Shown piece by piece: positions 35,417 through 43,886 of a stretch of 43,886 bases of DNA. The stretch comes from an uncultured Candidatus Poseidoniales archaeon (GTDB lineage: Archaea > Thermoplasmatota > Poseidoniia > Poseidoniales > Poseidoniaceae): positions 1-43,886 of the forward strand of contig CAJJCM010000032.1 in the NCBI GenBank assembly GCA_905182635.1. Direction: 5' to 3'. Under the pieces are notes generated by a model. The model was not told where the DNA came from, ran no database searches, and saw only the letters and a list, made by a program, of their open reading frames with translations. Made by a program: the position numbers and the translations under genes. Position 1 is the stretch's first letter, and every line of letters begins with the position of its first letter.

Positions 35417-37624
35417 TCACTCAGAATAGTAAGATTCCGGATAAGGTTCTGGCTTGAGTCCCTTACGAGTTCGAATTTGAGCAACGACCTTGTCAAACAA
35501 TTGTGGAGGAAGCATTTCGAAACCAAGGTTTTCTGTGTTCCAAACAGCACGCCCTTGAGAAGCAGCACGGATATCGTTTGAGAAACCAAAAGTTTCCGCA
35601 ATAGGTAAAATTCCAATGACGGTCGTAACTTCGCCTTCTGATGGCATATCTTCAATGATTCCACGACGGTTGGTAACTTCTCGTGTTACTTGGCCGAGCC
35701 AATCGTTTGGCACAGAAACGAAAGCCTTCTGCATAGGTTCAAGCAAAACGGTTCGTGCACGAATCATTGCACCCTTAATTCCGTTACGGACTGCTGGAAT
35801 TGTCTGAGCAGGTCCACGGTGAATTGCGTCTTCGTGAAGCTTTGCATCGACGAGTCGAACAAACATTCCTTGAACAGGTTCGTCAGCAATAGGACCCTTG
35901 ATGCAAACACCATTAAAGGCTTCAATAATCAATTCACGGGTTTCGTGAAGTCCCTGAATACCCTTGGTATCGTTGACCAAAACGTTCGAACCATTGATTG
36001 CATAAATCTTACGCATCAAATCTTTATCCATGCCAAGTTCACCAAACTTACGTCCAGTTTCCTTTGCATCGTTTGGTCGGATAGTTCCTGAACCAAGTTC
36101 TCCTGAGCGAAGTGCTGTGACTACCTCAGGCGTGAGTGCTTCAATTTCAAAGAAGAAACGGTTGTGGCGGTTAGGGGATTTACCCTCAAACGCATTTCCA
36201 CGGTTATTCCCTTGAATTCCTTCTCGGTAGACCACAATAGGTGGGCTGACGCTCACTTTGATGTTCTGTTCTTCTTCAATACGATACACGGTGATTTCTA
36301 AGTGAAGTTCACCCATTCCAGCGAGCAATGCTTCACCGGTTTCTTGGTTGGTCGTAACTTGAAGAGAAGCATCAGCTTTAGCGAGTGAACGTAGAGCATC
36401 GATGAACTTTGGAAGGTCCTTCATACTCTTTGGTTCAACAGCGACAGTAACAACGGGATCGGAGTAGTGTCGAATTGGTTCGAAAGGCGTGAAATCTTTG
36501 TTACGTGAGAGTGTAACACCAGCAGCGGCTGAGCGAATACCGGTAAGGGCTGCAATGTTTCCTGCAACGACCTTAGGGACTGTAATACGGTCTCCACCGA
36601 CCATCATGCTCACTTGTTGAACACGTTCAGGTTTGGCAGCACCAATCGCAAACACAGTTTCACCTTGAGAAATCGAACCTGAATAGATACGACCGACCGC
36701 AACTTCACCCGCGTGAGGGTCCATCCAAATCTTTGTAATCATCATAGCAAGTTCTGCATCAGGGTCGCAATTTACCATTGCTTTTCCTATCTCAGATTCA
36801 ATGTCGCCGGTCCAAATGTTTGGAACACGGTAGGGTTGTGCTTCAACTGGTCCTGGTAACTTCGTAACAGCCATGTCCAAAAGAACTTCGTGAACTGGAG
36901 CTTTCTCAGCCAATGTTTTTTGGTCTTCATTTTTACAATATTCGAAAATATCAGTCATCGAGACGCCAGACTTCTGCATGTAAGGAATTGTAATTCCCCA
37001 GTTGTGGAAAGCGCTACCGAATGCGACGGTTCCATCCAGGACACTCACTTGCCATGTCTTCTTGAATTCTTCAGGAGCAAATTGGCTGATGAGTCGATTA
37101 ACCTTCTTGATCGTCTCGGTAAATCGTGCCATCATATCCTCAGGGGTGACCTGCAACTCATTGATGAGACGGTCAACTTTGTTAATGAAAAGAACAGGTT
37201 TTACCTTTTCCTTGAGTGCTTGCCGGACAACAGTCTCTGTTTGAGGCATTGGTCCTTCAACTGCACATGCGAGAATGAAACATCCATCGACTGCACGCAT
37301 AGCACGAGTTACGTCACCACCAAAGTCAACGTGACCAGGAGTATCAATGAGATTGATAAGGTAATCAGTCCCTTCAATTTCGTGAACCATCGAAGCAGAT
37401 GCTGCGTTAATGGTAATTCCTCGAGCTGATTCTTGTTCATCGAAATCGAGAACACGAGCTGAACCGGCAAGTTCACTGGACATCATTCCAGCACCTGCAA
37501 TGAGGTTGTCGGAAAGTGTTGTTTTTCCGTGGTCAATGTGTGCGGCAATACATAAATTACGAATTTGAGGTAAAATATGCATGACTTCTGTTGCTTTGTT
37601 AATGTTGTCTTCCTTTCGGCCCAT
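35417..37624 (-). CDS. fusA: Translation elongation factor EF-2
   Basis: IRNLCIAAHIDHGKTTLSDNLIAGAGMMS, ARGITINAASASMV, NLIDTPGHVDFGGDVTRAMRAVDG, LHEDAIHRGPAQTIPAVRN (diphthamide loop). Confidence 0.98.
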   Translation of the reverse strand: MGRKEDNINKATEVMHILPQIRNLCIAAHIDHGKTTLSDNLIAGAGMMSSELAGSARVLDFDEQESARGITINAASASMVHEIEGTDYLINLIDTPGHVDFGGDVTRAMRAVDGCFILACAVEGPMPQTETVVRQALKEKVKPVLFINKVDRLINELQVTPEDMMARFTETIKKVNRLISQFAPEEFKKTWQVSVLDGTVAFGSAFHNWGITIPYMQKSGVSMTDIFEYCKNEDQKTLAEKAPVHEVLLDMAVTKLPGPVEAQPYRVPNIWTGDIESEIGKAMVNCDPDAELAMMITKIWMDPHAGEVAVGRIYSGSISQGETVFAIGAAKPERVQQVSMMVGGDRITVPKVVAGNIAALTGIRSAAAGVTLSRNKDFTPFEPIRHYSDPVVTVAVEPKSMKDLPKFIDALRSLAKADASLQVTTNQETGEALLAGMGELHLEITVYRIEEEQNIKVSVSPPIVVYREGIQGNNRGNAFEGKSPNRHNRFFFEIEALTPEVVTALRSGELGSGTIRPNDAKETGRKFGELGMDKDLMRKIYAINGSNVLVNDTKGIQGLHETRELIIEAFNGVCIKGPIADEPVQGMFVRLVDAKLHEDAIHRGPAQTIPAVRNGIKGAMIRARTVLLEPMQKAFVSVPNDWLGQVTREVTNRRGIIEDMPSEGEVTTVIGILPIAETFGFSNDIRAASQGRAVWNTENLGFEMLPPQLFDKVVAQIRTRKGLKPEPYPESYYSE

Positions 37625-37773
37625 GGAATCACCTGTGACTACTCGTCAATCTCGGCCACCGGAAAGGGGTTCTTAAGTGACTCGCTATGAAGATACGGAT
37701 AGCAACGACCGTGAATCAAATAAGGCGTTCGCAAACGACATAAAAGTTCGACTTGAATACGGTGTATTCAGTT

Positions 37774-38421
37774 TCAACGAGCAGATGAAGCGATGCGTTC
37801 CAATTCTTCCTTCTTTGCAACAGCAAAAGAGGTTGCATCACCAACGGCAGCCTTTGAAAGCTCATTGATGATACAGTTGGTCAGAGTTCGCTTCGACTTG
37901 TGCGTCCCTTGATGTGCACCTTTTGCAAGGTTGCGTAGAGCGACGTCGAGGCGACGGGATGGTGATGCATCGACTGCCTTTGGTTGAGAGACTGCACCGA
38001 ATTTGATTCGAGTGATTTCTTCCATTGGTGCGCCGTTGCAAATAGCATTAACAAAAACTTGTAATGGATTTTGGCCAGTCTTTTCTGCGATTGCATCGAG
38101 AGCTGCTTCAAACGCTTTCATTGCACCTTGTTTCTTACCAGTGTAAGGTCCTGAGCGCATGAGTTTGTTGATGTATCGTTCAACGACAGACAACTTGGCT
38201 TTTCCAAACCAAGCGTTTGCGTGGCGGCCACCGGAATGTGGCACACCAACCGTTGTGAGGTTGATGTAAGGTGCAAGGCCAGGATCTTTGCAAGTGATTG
38301 CAGATACATCCCATTTTCCAAACACAAGAGTTCCGATTCCAGCAATAGGGCGGACATCCTCGATTACGGCTTCCACTTCTTCTACTTCTTCCTCTGCGAC
38401 TACCGTTTCTGATTCAGACAT
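37774..38421 (-). CDS. rps7: 30S ribosomal protein S7 (uS7, archaeal)
   Basis: VVERYINKLMRSGPYTGKKQGAMKAFEAALDAIAEKTGQNPLQVFVNAICNGAPMEEITRIKFGAVSQPKAVDASPSRRLDVALRNLAKGA; acidic N-terminal extension. Start trimmed to MSESETVV. Confidence 0.96.
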   Translation of the reverse strand: MSESETVVAEEEVEEVEAVIEDVRPIAGIGTLVFGKWDVSAITCKDPGLAPYINLTTVGVPHSGGRHANAWFGKAKLSVVERYINKLMRSGPYTGKKQGAMKAFEAALDAIAEKTGQNPLQVFVNAICNGAPMEEITRIKFGAVSQPKAVDASPSRRLDVALRNLAKGAHQGTHKSKRTLTNCIINELSKAAVGDATSFAVAKKEELERIASSAR

Positions 38422-38431
38422 ATTCAACACC

Positions 38432-38860
38432 TCAGCGGATTGGTTTCTCTTTTCGGCCACGGACCATTTCATTCAATGAAACGCCGTTGACTTGGATGAC
38501 CTTGTATCGGACTCCAGGAATATCACCGTATGAACGACCCATGCGTCCACCGATACCTTCAACCATTACTTCATCGTGTTCATCGATGAAGTTAATTGCA
38601 CCATCGCCAGGAGCGAAAGCGGTGAGTTTATTTCCGTTTTTGATAAGGGAGATCTTGACTGCCTTACGAATACCCGAGTTCGGTTGTTTGGCCTCAATAC
38701 CGACTTTTTCAATGACGATACCTTTGGCTTGAGTGGAACCCGCAAGAGGGTCGTGCTTCGCTCGCAACTTGAGCATACGCTTCTTATATCGACGGTCTGA
38801 CCAACGAAACTTTTGACGGTCCTTGGCCATTTTAGCACCTGCGAAGAGTCCTCTACCCAT
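38432..38860 (-). CDS. rps12: 30S ribosomal protein S12 (uS12, archaeal)
   Basis: [83 protein letters not shown]. Start trimmed to [10 protein letters not shown] (38860 or 38863). Confidence 0.96.
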   Translation of the reverse strand: MGRGLFAGAKMAKDRQKFRWSDRRYKKRMLKLRAKHDPLAGSTQAKGIVIEKVGIEAKQPNSGIRKAVKISLIKNGNKLTAFAPGDGAINFIDEHDEVMVEGIGGRMGRSYGDIPGVRYKVIQVNGVSLNEMVRGRKEKPIR

Positions 38861-39038
38861 CATAATCACCGCATTGAAGCACTCTGCCGACTTGAATCCC
38901 ATATATAAAAAGACCCGCAAAGCCAGTGTAGAAGAGTTGAACAATTCTGCTTACTGCGAGATGAAAACATCCCATAATAAGCACCATTATATCCCAAATT
39001 TGACGAATTGGTAAGTGTGCTTAAACAAGGTTCAAGCG

Positions 39039-40331
39039 ATGAGCCCTTTTAGCAAAGACATGGCCTTTCGTGACCACCTAGGTGCAGCCACCGAAGAATC
39101 GAACCCAACCAGCCTCATTCATGGCCTGTGGGAACACTCGAGAGCAAGTCATCATGCCCTCACATTATTCACGAATATTCCTGAAAGTCCTGGCCACCGT
39201 GCTGCGATAAATATTCTGACCCGTGAGCGTCTCTGTGCAGCCATTGGTATTTCTCCAGAAAAATACATCGATACATTGGCGTGGGCAATGGAAAACCCAA
39301 GTGAACCTGTAATTGTCGATGCATCGGAAGCGGAATGTTACGACAATTTGCAAGAGACGGTCGACATTACAAAACTTCCAATCCCACATCATTGGCCCCA
39401 AGACCGTGGGCGATACTCATCAGCAAGTGTAATTATTGCAGAGGATAATGGAATTCGAAACATGTCTTTTCATCGCCAGTTCGTACGTGACCCAAACCAT
39501 TTGGTTGTCAGATTGGTTCCACGGCACCTGCGAACAATGACCATGAATGCACGTAAGGAAGGAAGAGAAGTTGAGATTGCCATTGTCAATGCTCCTGATC
39601 CTGTCGTTCTACTTGCAGCAGCTATGTCTTTTGATGAGAATATCGATGAATTGACGATTGCAGCGGCACTGCACGAGAAATTGTATGATACACCTCTTCG
39701 TTTGACTCGGATGCCAAACGGTATCCTCGCTCCGGCGGACGCTGAATACGTCTTATGGGGCCGCATTACCTGTGAGGATGACGATGAAGGGCCATATGTC
39801 GACATCACTGGAACAGTCGATGATGTGCGTCAAGAACCCGTTATTGAAATCGATGGCGTTATCCACCGCGACAATCCAATATTCCATGCACTCATCCCAG
39901 GTGAGGCAGAACACAAGACCCTGATGGGCCTTCCACGGGCACCAACAATTAAAGCCGCTGTGAATGAAGTATGCGAATGCATTGATGTTCACATGACCGA
40001 AGGTGGATGTGGTTGGTTGGCAGCAGTTATTAAAATTAAAAAATCATCACCTGAAGACCCATTTAATGCAATCAAAGCAGCATTAGCAGGTCACAGAAGT
40101 ATGAAGATGGTCACCATCGTTGATGAGGACATCGACATTGGAGACCCCGTACGAGTGGAATGGGCAATGGTGACTCGATGGCAACCAGATACGGATACAA
40201 TCATTCTTTCCAATCAAAAAGGAAGTTCATTAGACCCATCACGTGACTCGGATGGCCTCACCGCAAAAGTTGGATTTGATGCAACCTTGCCATGGGGCGT
40301 AGAACATGATGGTTTTATTTCGGTGCAATGA
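39039..40331 (+). CDS. UbiD-family decarboxylase
   Basis: LPIPHHWPQDRGRYSSASVIIAEDNGIRNMSFHRQFV, PDPVVLLAAAMSFDENIDELTIAAALHEK, DGVIHRDNPIFHALIPGEAEHKTLMGLPRAPTI, VTIVDEDIDIGDPVRVEWAMVTRWQPD. Confidence 0.92.
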   Translation: MSPFSKDMAFRDHLGAATEESNPTSLIHGLWEHSRASHHALTLFTNIPESPGHRAAINILTRERLCAAIGISPEKYIDTLAWAMENPSEPVIVDASEAECYDNLQETVDITKLPIPHHWPQDRGRYSSASVIIAEDNGIRNMSFHRQFVRDPNHLVVRLVPRHLRTMTMNARKEGREVEIAIVNAPDPVVLLAAAMSFDENIDELTIAAALHEKLYDTPLRLTRMPNGILAPADAEYVLWGRITCEDDDEGPYVDITGTVDDVRQEPVIEIDGVIHRDNPIFHALIPGEAEHKTLMGLPRAPTIKAAVNEVCECIDVHMTEGGCGWLAAVIKIKKSSPEDPFNAIKAALAGHRSMKMVTIVDEDIDIGDPVRVEWAMVTRWQPDTDTIILSNQKGSSLDPSRDSDGLTAKVGFDATLPWGVEHDGFISVQ

Positions 40332-40352
40332 ACATTTCAGCGAAGATATTGA

Positions 40353-41384
40353 ATGCAGAGAGATGGTGTGAGATACATGGTTGGGGAGAGTGCAGACCTT
40401 TTGCAACATCCTCGACGCAACTTAGGGAATCGCTATCGAACCCAAGCACAAAAATTTGTTCGTCTTGCTTCGAAGGACCCTGACCGGTTTGATGAAAACA
40501 TGGCTTGGGCTGAACAAAATGCTCGACAAGCGTTGCTCCATGATTTCACCGATGAAAGGAATTGGCGATGTTTGGCCGATATCAAGGTCGTGGTGCAAGA
40601 CGGACTCGGTCTCTGTGCCGTCCTCGAAGATGTCTTCATCATTCTGGGGCGTGATGCCGTACAAGTCGAGCAGTTGAAGGATGTTAACTTTCTTTTAGTT
40701 GGTCTGGAGTTGCTTGAAGCTGCCTTTACTCGTGACCCACTCGACCCTGATACATGGTGGTCAACATTTTTGGAGGCGACATCAATCGAAAGCGAACTTG
40801 AAGATTTTGCACTACGTTGTCGAAGTTTAGATTTCAGTGACCAACGTGCCAATATCGTTTATGGACGACGGTTGGAAAGAATACGCTCAGGTGGGTATGA
40901 AGATCTTTTCATTGAACTTGCCCGTCACCTCTTAGCCCATCGTCCAAATAACCATGAACTTTGGATGGAATTAGGTCGCCTCTATGAACGCCGTGAAGAA
41001 ATGGATGAGGCTTGGTCCTGTTACGACCATGTACAACAATTGCAACCCCACCAAACTCCGCGAGATTTATTTTTGGAACGGATTACTGGTCGTCTAATGG
41101 GAGAAGAAGAAAAACCCTGGACTACACCAAGTATCGAAAAGCGTTCACAATTTTTGGAACAAATGCTCCAACTTTCACAACGTATCTCTTCAATTGAAGA
41201 TGTTCAAGAAGTTTCAATTCCAGTTGAAGATGAGCATATATCCATCCACCCTGACATGACACGTTTGAAATCTTTGATGGAAGCCGGTGATGCTTCAGAA
41301 GCATTTTTCTTAGCACGAAGGCTTGTATCGCAAGGTGAGCAATGGGCCGAAGAATGGGTTTTGAAAGCAAAGAACGCGTTCTGA
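40353..41384 (+). CDS. TPR-like uncharacterised protein
   Basis: Helical repeats, e.g. LLAHRPNNHELWMELGRLYERREEMDEAWSCYDHVQQLQPHQ. Confidence 0.75.
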   Translation: MQRDGVRYMVGESADLLQHPRRNLGNRYRTQAQKFVRLASKDPDRFDENMAWAEQNARQALLHDFTDERNWRCLADIKVVVQDGLGLCAVLEDVFIILGRDAVQVEQLKDVNFLLVGLELLEAAFTRDPLDPDTWWSTFLEATSIESELEDFALRCRSLDFSDQRANIVYGRRLERIRSGGYEDLFIELARHLLAHRPNNHELWMELGRLYERREEMDEAWSCYDHVQQLQPHQTPRDLFLERITGRLMGEEEKPWTTPSIEKRSQFLEQMLQLSQRISSIEDVQEVSIPVEDEHISIHPDMTRLKSLMEAGDASEAFFLARRLVSQGEQWAEEWVLKAKNAF

Positions 41385-41393
41385 GGTAGAAAT

Positions 41394-41798
41394 ATGAGTT
41401 TGAAACAACCTCCTGTGTTTGTCTTAGCGTGGGTCACCACAAAAGAGGGAAGCAAGCAAATGCTTGGCCAAGGGGGCAAGGTTATTTTTGTCGAACACCC
41501 AGAACGTGGTTGGGAAATTCCGGGGGGGCATGTTGAGGCTGGAGAAACACCTGAAGAAGCCTTACTTCGAGAATTGAAAGAAGAGACTGGCCTTGAAGGT
41601 CTCGTCGAAAAATGGAACACGACCTACTACCCCAAGGGGTGGGTTGCCCATGTGATTGTAGAGGATTCTACGCTGCAAAATTGGGAGGTTGCAGATGAAA
41701 AAGTTCGTTTGGTTCAATGGTGGGATGAAATCCCCCCACTCAAAGAATGGACAACAGAAGAGTTTACTGATTTGACCCGCTGGTGCTCCAATCTATAG
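41394..41798 (+). CDS. Nudix hydrolase
   Basis: Nudix box GGHVEAGETPEEALLRELKEETGLEG. Confidence 0.92.
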   Translation: MSLKQPPVFVLAWVTTKEGSKQMLGQGGKVIFVEHPERGWEIPGGHVEAGETPEEALLRELKEETGLEGLVEKWNTTYYPKGWVAHVIVEDSTLQNWEVADEKVRLVQWWDEIPPLKEWTTEEFTDLTRWCSNL

Positions 41799-41799
41799 A

Positions 41800-42864
41800 T
41801 TAGACCATGGTTAATGTTGCGAGCCGAACATTCCAAAGTGACTTCAATTCGGCATTGTCAATACAATTTTGGACAATGGCGACGAGTATTGGATCTTCTA
41901 TACCATCTGGATTGTTCAACAAGGAATCAAAGTGTTGCATTTTGTCAAAACGATGAGCCAAACTTACCATCGCCCTCAAATCAGGACGGTCGTCTCCTGC
42001 ATGACTCTCTGGGAGATGAGAAAAGCACCACTCAAAAACATCATTGATATCTTCCGAATGAACCTTGAGTTCATGGGCCTCTTCACCAGCGTCTCTTGGT
42101 TTTGCATTTTCGATTTGAATTTGCATTCTTTCTGCTGAGTCATCAATTGCTTCGCTTGAAAAGTCCAAAAATAATGCACCTCCCTCGATGGCCATGCCAA
42201 CTTGATTCGCAAGTAGCGCATGCGCATGCGCATTCCAAGCGTGACGCACGGCATCAAAGTTATGACCTATCGATGCGCAAATTCGGCTAGCACCTAGGCG
42301 TGAAAGTGCGATTGTTTCATGCGCATGGTTTCCATTCCGGGGAATATCTGAATAGACAGTTAACGCCATCAAAGCCTCACCACAAGCAGTATGCAAAGCA
42401 GCTTTGTTAATCAGTGAAAGGTCGTGGTCTCTGCTTGCCAAAGCAACAGATTTCAATCGCGTTTCTGCCCATGTTAAATCGTCCTTCGCTGCTTCAATCT
42501 CACCTGCTTCATATTTAGCCAACCCGAGTTCCATACGTAGTCGTCCTTCAAGTGCCAAATCCCGTGTATCTGGATGACGGGAAATATCCAGTGCTTGTTC
42601 AATACTCTGTTGAAGTCGAGTATCACCTAACATTCGCCGACGGACCAATGAAAGTGTTGCTTGTTCAGCAGGTGAAAGTACCGTTTCAAGAAGGGCGAGT
42701 AATTCAGCAGCATCAAGGAACAAAGCAGCCTCTGCAAGGGGCAACCAAGTGTCCCAATTCATTTCGTCCCGCCAAGTGGTCAAGGTTGTCATGTCGACGG
42801 GTCCTTGCTCTCGCCAACGTGAAATGAAATATCCTGGGGCTTTTGGTAATTCAATCTCTGACAT
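41800..42864 (-). CDS. Uncharacterised alpha-helical (TPR-like) protein
   Basis: Helical, Ala/Leu-rich; LALEGRLRMELGLAKYEAGEIEAAKDDLTWAETRL; abuts the DHH gene in the same direction. Confidence 0.7.
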   Translation of the reverse strand: MSEIELPKAPGYFISRWREQGPVDMTTLTTWRDEMNWDTWLPLAEAALFLDAAELLALLETVLSPAEQATLSLVRRRMLGDTRLQQSIEQALDISRHPDTRDLALEGRLRMELGLAKYEAGEIEAAKDDLTWAETRLKSVALASRDHDLSLINKAALHTACGEALMALTVYSDIPRNGNHAHETIALSRLGASRICASIGHNFDAVRHAWNAHAHALLANQVGMAIEGGALFLDFSSEAIDDSAERMQIQIENAKPRDAGEEAHELKVHSEDINDVFEWCFSHLPESHAGDDRPDLRAMVSLAHRFDKMQHFDSLLNNPDGIEDPILVAIVQNCIDNAELKSLWNVRLATLTMV

Positions 42865-43865
42865 CAATCATCATTCCTTTGAATCAAGGCCACTTGGGTT
42901 ATGAATGAAGATTCTGCAGCGATTCTATCTGTTTTACCACTCCATCCCGCAGCACCATCATGACCTCCACCTTCGCCACCGATCTGTAGTGCTACCTTTG
43001 TCATAAGTTCACCAAGATGGATTCCCTTCGACGTCGTGTGTCGTGAAGCACGTGCAGTTAGGCGAGTTTCACCATCTCGGAATCTGCTGACCAGGGCAAT
43101 CTCTGCCCCAGTTCCAATAAGAAGGCTGGCTAATCTGCCTTCGAGTGTTCCTGAATAGGTATGAACAACGTTCCAAGCACCAGAGTCGATTGATTTGGCA
43201 CGCTCCAAACCTCGTAAAAGACTGCCACGTTCGCTTGGAGTTGTTGTTTCTGTTTCTACGAATTCAACAAAAGCTGCGTAATCCAAATCATCACCTGTTA
43301 ACAAGTCAACAGCCGTTTGAAATGCGCCTTTATCCGCATGTCGAAATCTCCCCGTATCGGTCAAAAGCCCTGCCAAAAGCATCTTCCGGACGACGAGAGA
43401 GCGGGACTGAGGTGAATATTTAGAGAGATAGGAATCGACAATTTGAGTTGTAGCACGCACATCCCATTGTAAAAGAAGGTCGTTTTCACCGATTTCCCAA
43501 TCGCAGGTCGAATGGTGATCGAGAATACATACAGGGACGCCTGCTGGTAGAGGAATTCCTACTTGACCGGGGGATGCTGAATCAACGATGATAATCCCAC
43601 CGAGCGTGGGTGGCCAAACAGTTTGATGTTCTGATAATTTACGGAAGGGTGCTTGAAGCGTTTCGACCATTCTTTTTGCCGTTCGACCCAAATGCAATCC
43701 AGAAGCCATTAAATTGGAGTGAGCAGATGAAAGGGCAATTGCGGAACCGATGGTGTCCATATCCCCGTTTTTACCAGTTATGATTGGTACTGCACCTTTC
43801 GAGCATGCAGCAGTTAGCCAAGAATGAAAAGACTCAAGATCGGCAGAATGTTCAAGAGAACTCAT
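42864..43865 (-). CDS. DHH/DHHA1-family phosphoesterase
   Basis: GGIIIVDSASPGQVGIPLPAGVPVCILDHHSTCDWEI (DHH), LLAGLLTDTGRFRHADKGAF, GGEGGGHDGAAGWSG (DHHA1 GG-H). Confidence 0.9.
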   Translation of the reverse strand: MSSLEHSADLESFHSWLTAACSKGAVPIITGKNGDMDTIGSAIALSSAHSNLMASGLHLGRTAKRMVETLQAPFRKLSEHQTVWPPTLGGIIIVDSASPGQVGIPLPAGVPVCILDHHSTCDWEIGENDLLLQWDVRATTQIVDSYLSKYSPQSRSLVVRKMLLAGLLTDTGRFRHADKGAFQTAVDLLTGDDLDYAAFVEFVETETTTPSERGSLLRGLERAKSIDSGAWNVVHTYSGTLEGRLASLLIGTGAEIALVSRFRDGETRLTARASRHTTSKGIHLGELMTKVALQIGGEGGGHDGAAGWSGKTDRIAAESSFITQVALIQRNDD

Positions 43866-43886
43866 GCGCTTTCAGTCCCCGCAAGC

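Noticed and set aside
36890-37429. 179-aa plus-strand ORF
   Set aside because: Antisense to fusA; no recognisable motif and Cys/Ser-rich shadow composition.
1-43886. CRISPR array, transposon/IS, prophage or defence island
   Set aside because: No spaced direct repeats, transposase, integrase, Cas, restriction or toxin-antitoxin motifs were seen; the only tandem repeats found are coding (4.8 kb and 5.7-5.9 kb).

Overview
This 43.9 kb window looks like a single chromosomal segment of an archaeon. The evidence is archaeal EF-2, archaeal uS7 and uS12, an archaeo-eukaryotic primase small subunit, isopentenyl phosphate kinase, KptA and split transketolase. The overall style (moderate GC, single-gene transcription units, many small zinc-ribbon proteins) suggests Marine Group II / Poseidoniales-like Euryarchaeota, but that taxonomic call is inference. 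I support about 40 protein-coding genes. These include a left-edge methionyl-tRNA synthetase that the ORF track omits because it runs off the window, and three sub-60-aa ORFs also missing from the track. I found no rRNA, tRNA, CRISPR array or transposase. The main points of interest are: (1) an actin-family ATPase that resembles MamK more than ordinary MreB, next to a double zinc-ribbon protein and with a perfect 14-bp palindrome upstream; (2) futalosine-pathway menaquinone genes (mqnA, mqnE, mqnD); (3) a fused type I IPP isomerase and polyprenyl diphosphate synthase beside IPK; (4) a proline-rich protein with a tandemly duplicated C-terminal module; (5) a choline/ethanolamine-kinase-like protein; (6) several candidate microproteins. 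All homology calls come from motif recognition by eye; no database search was run.
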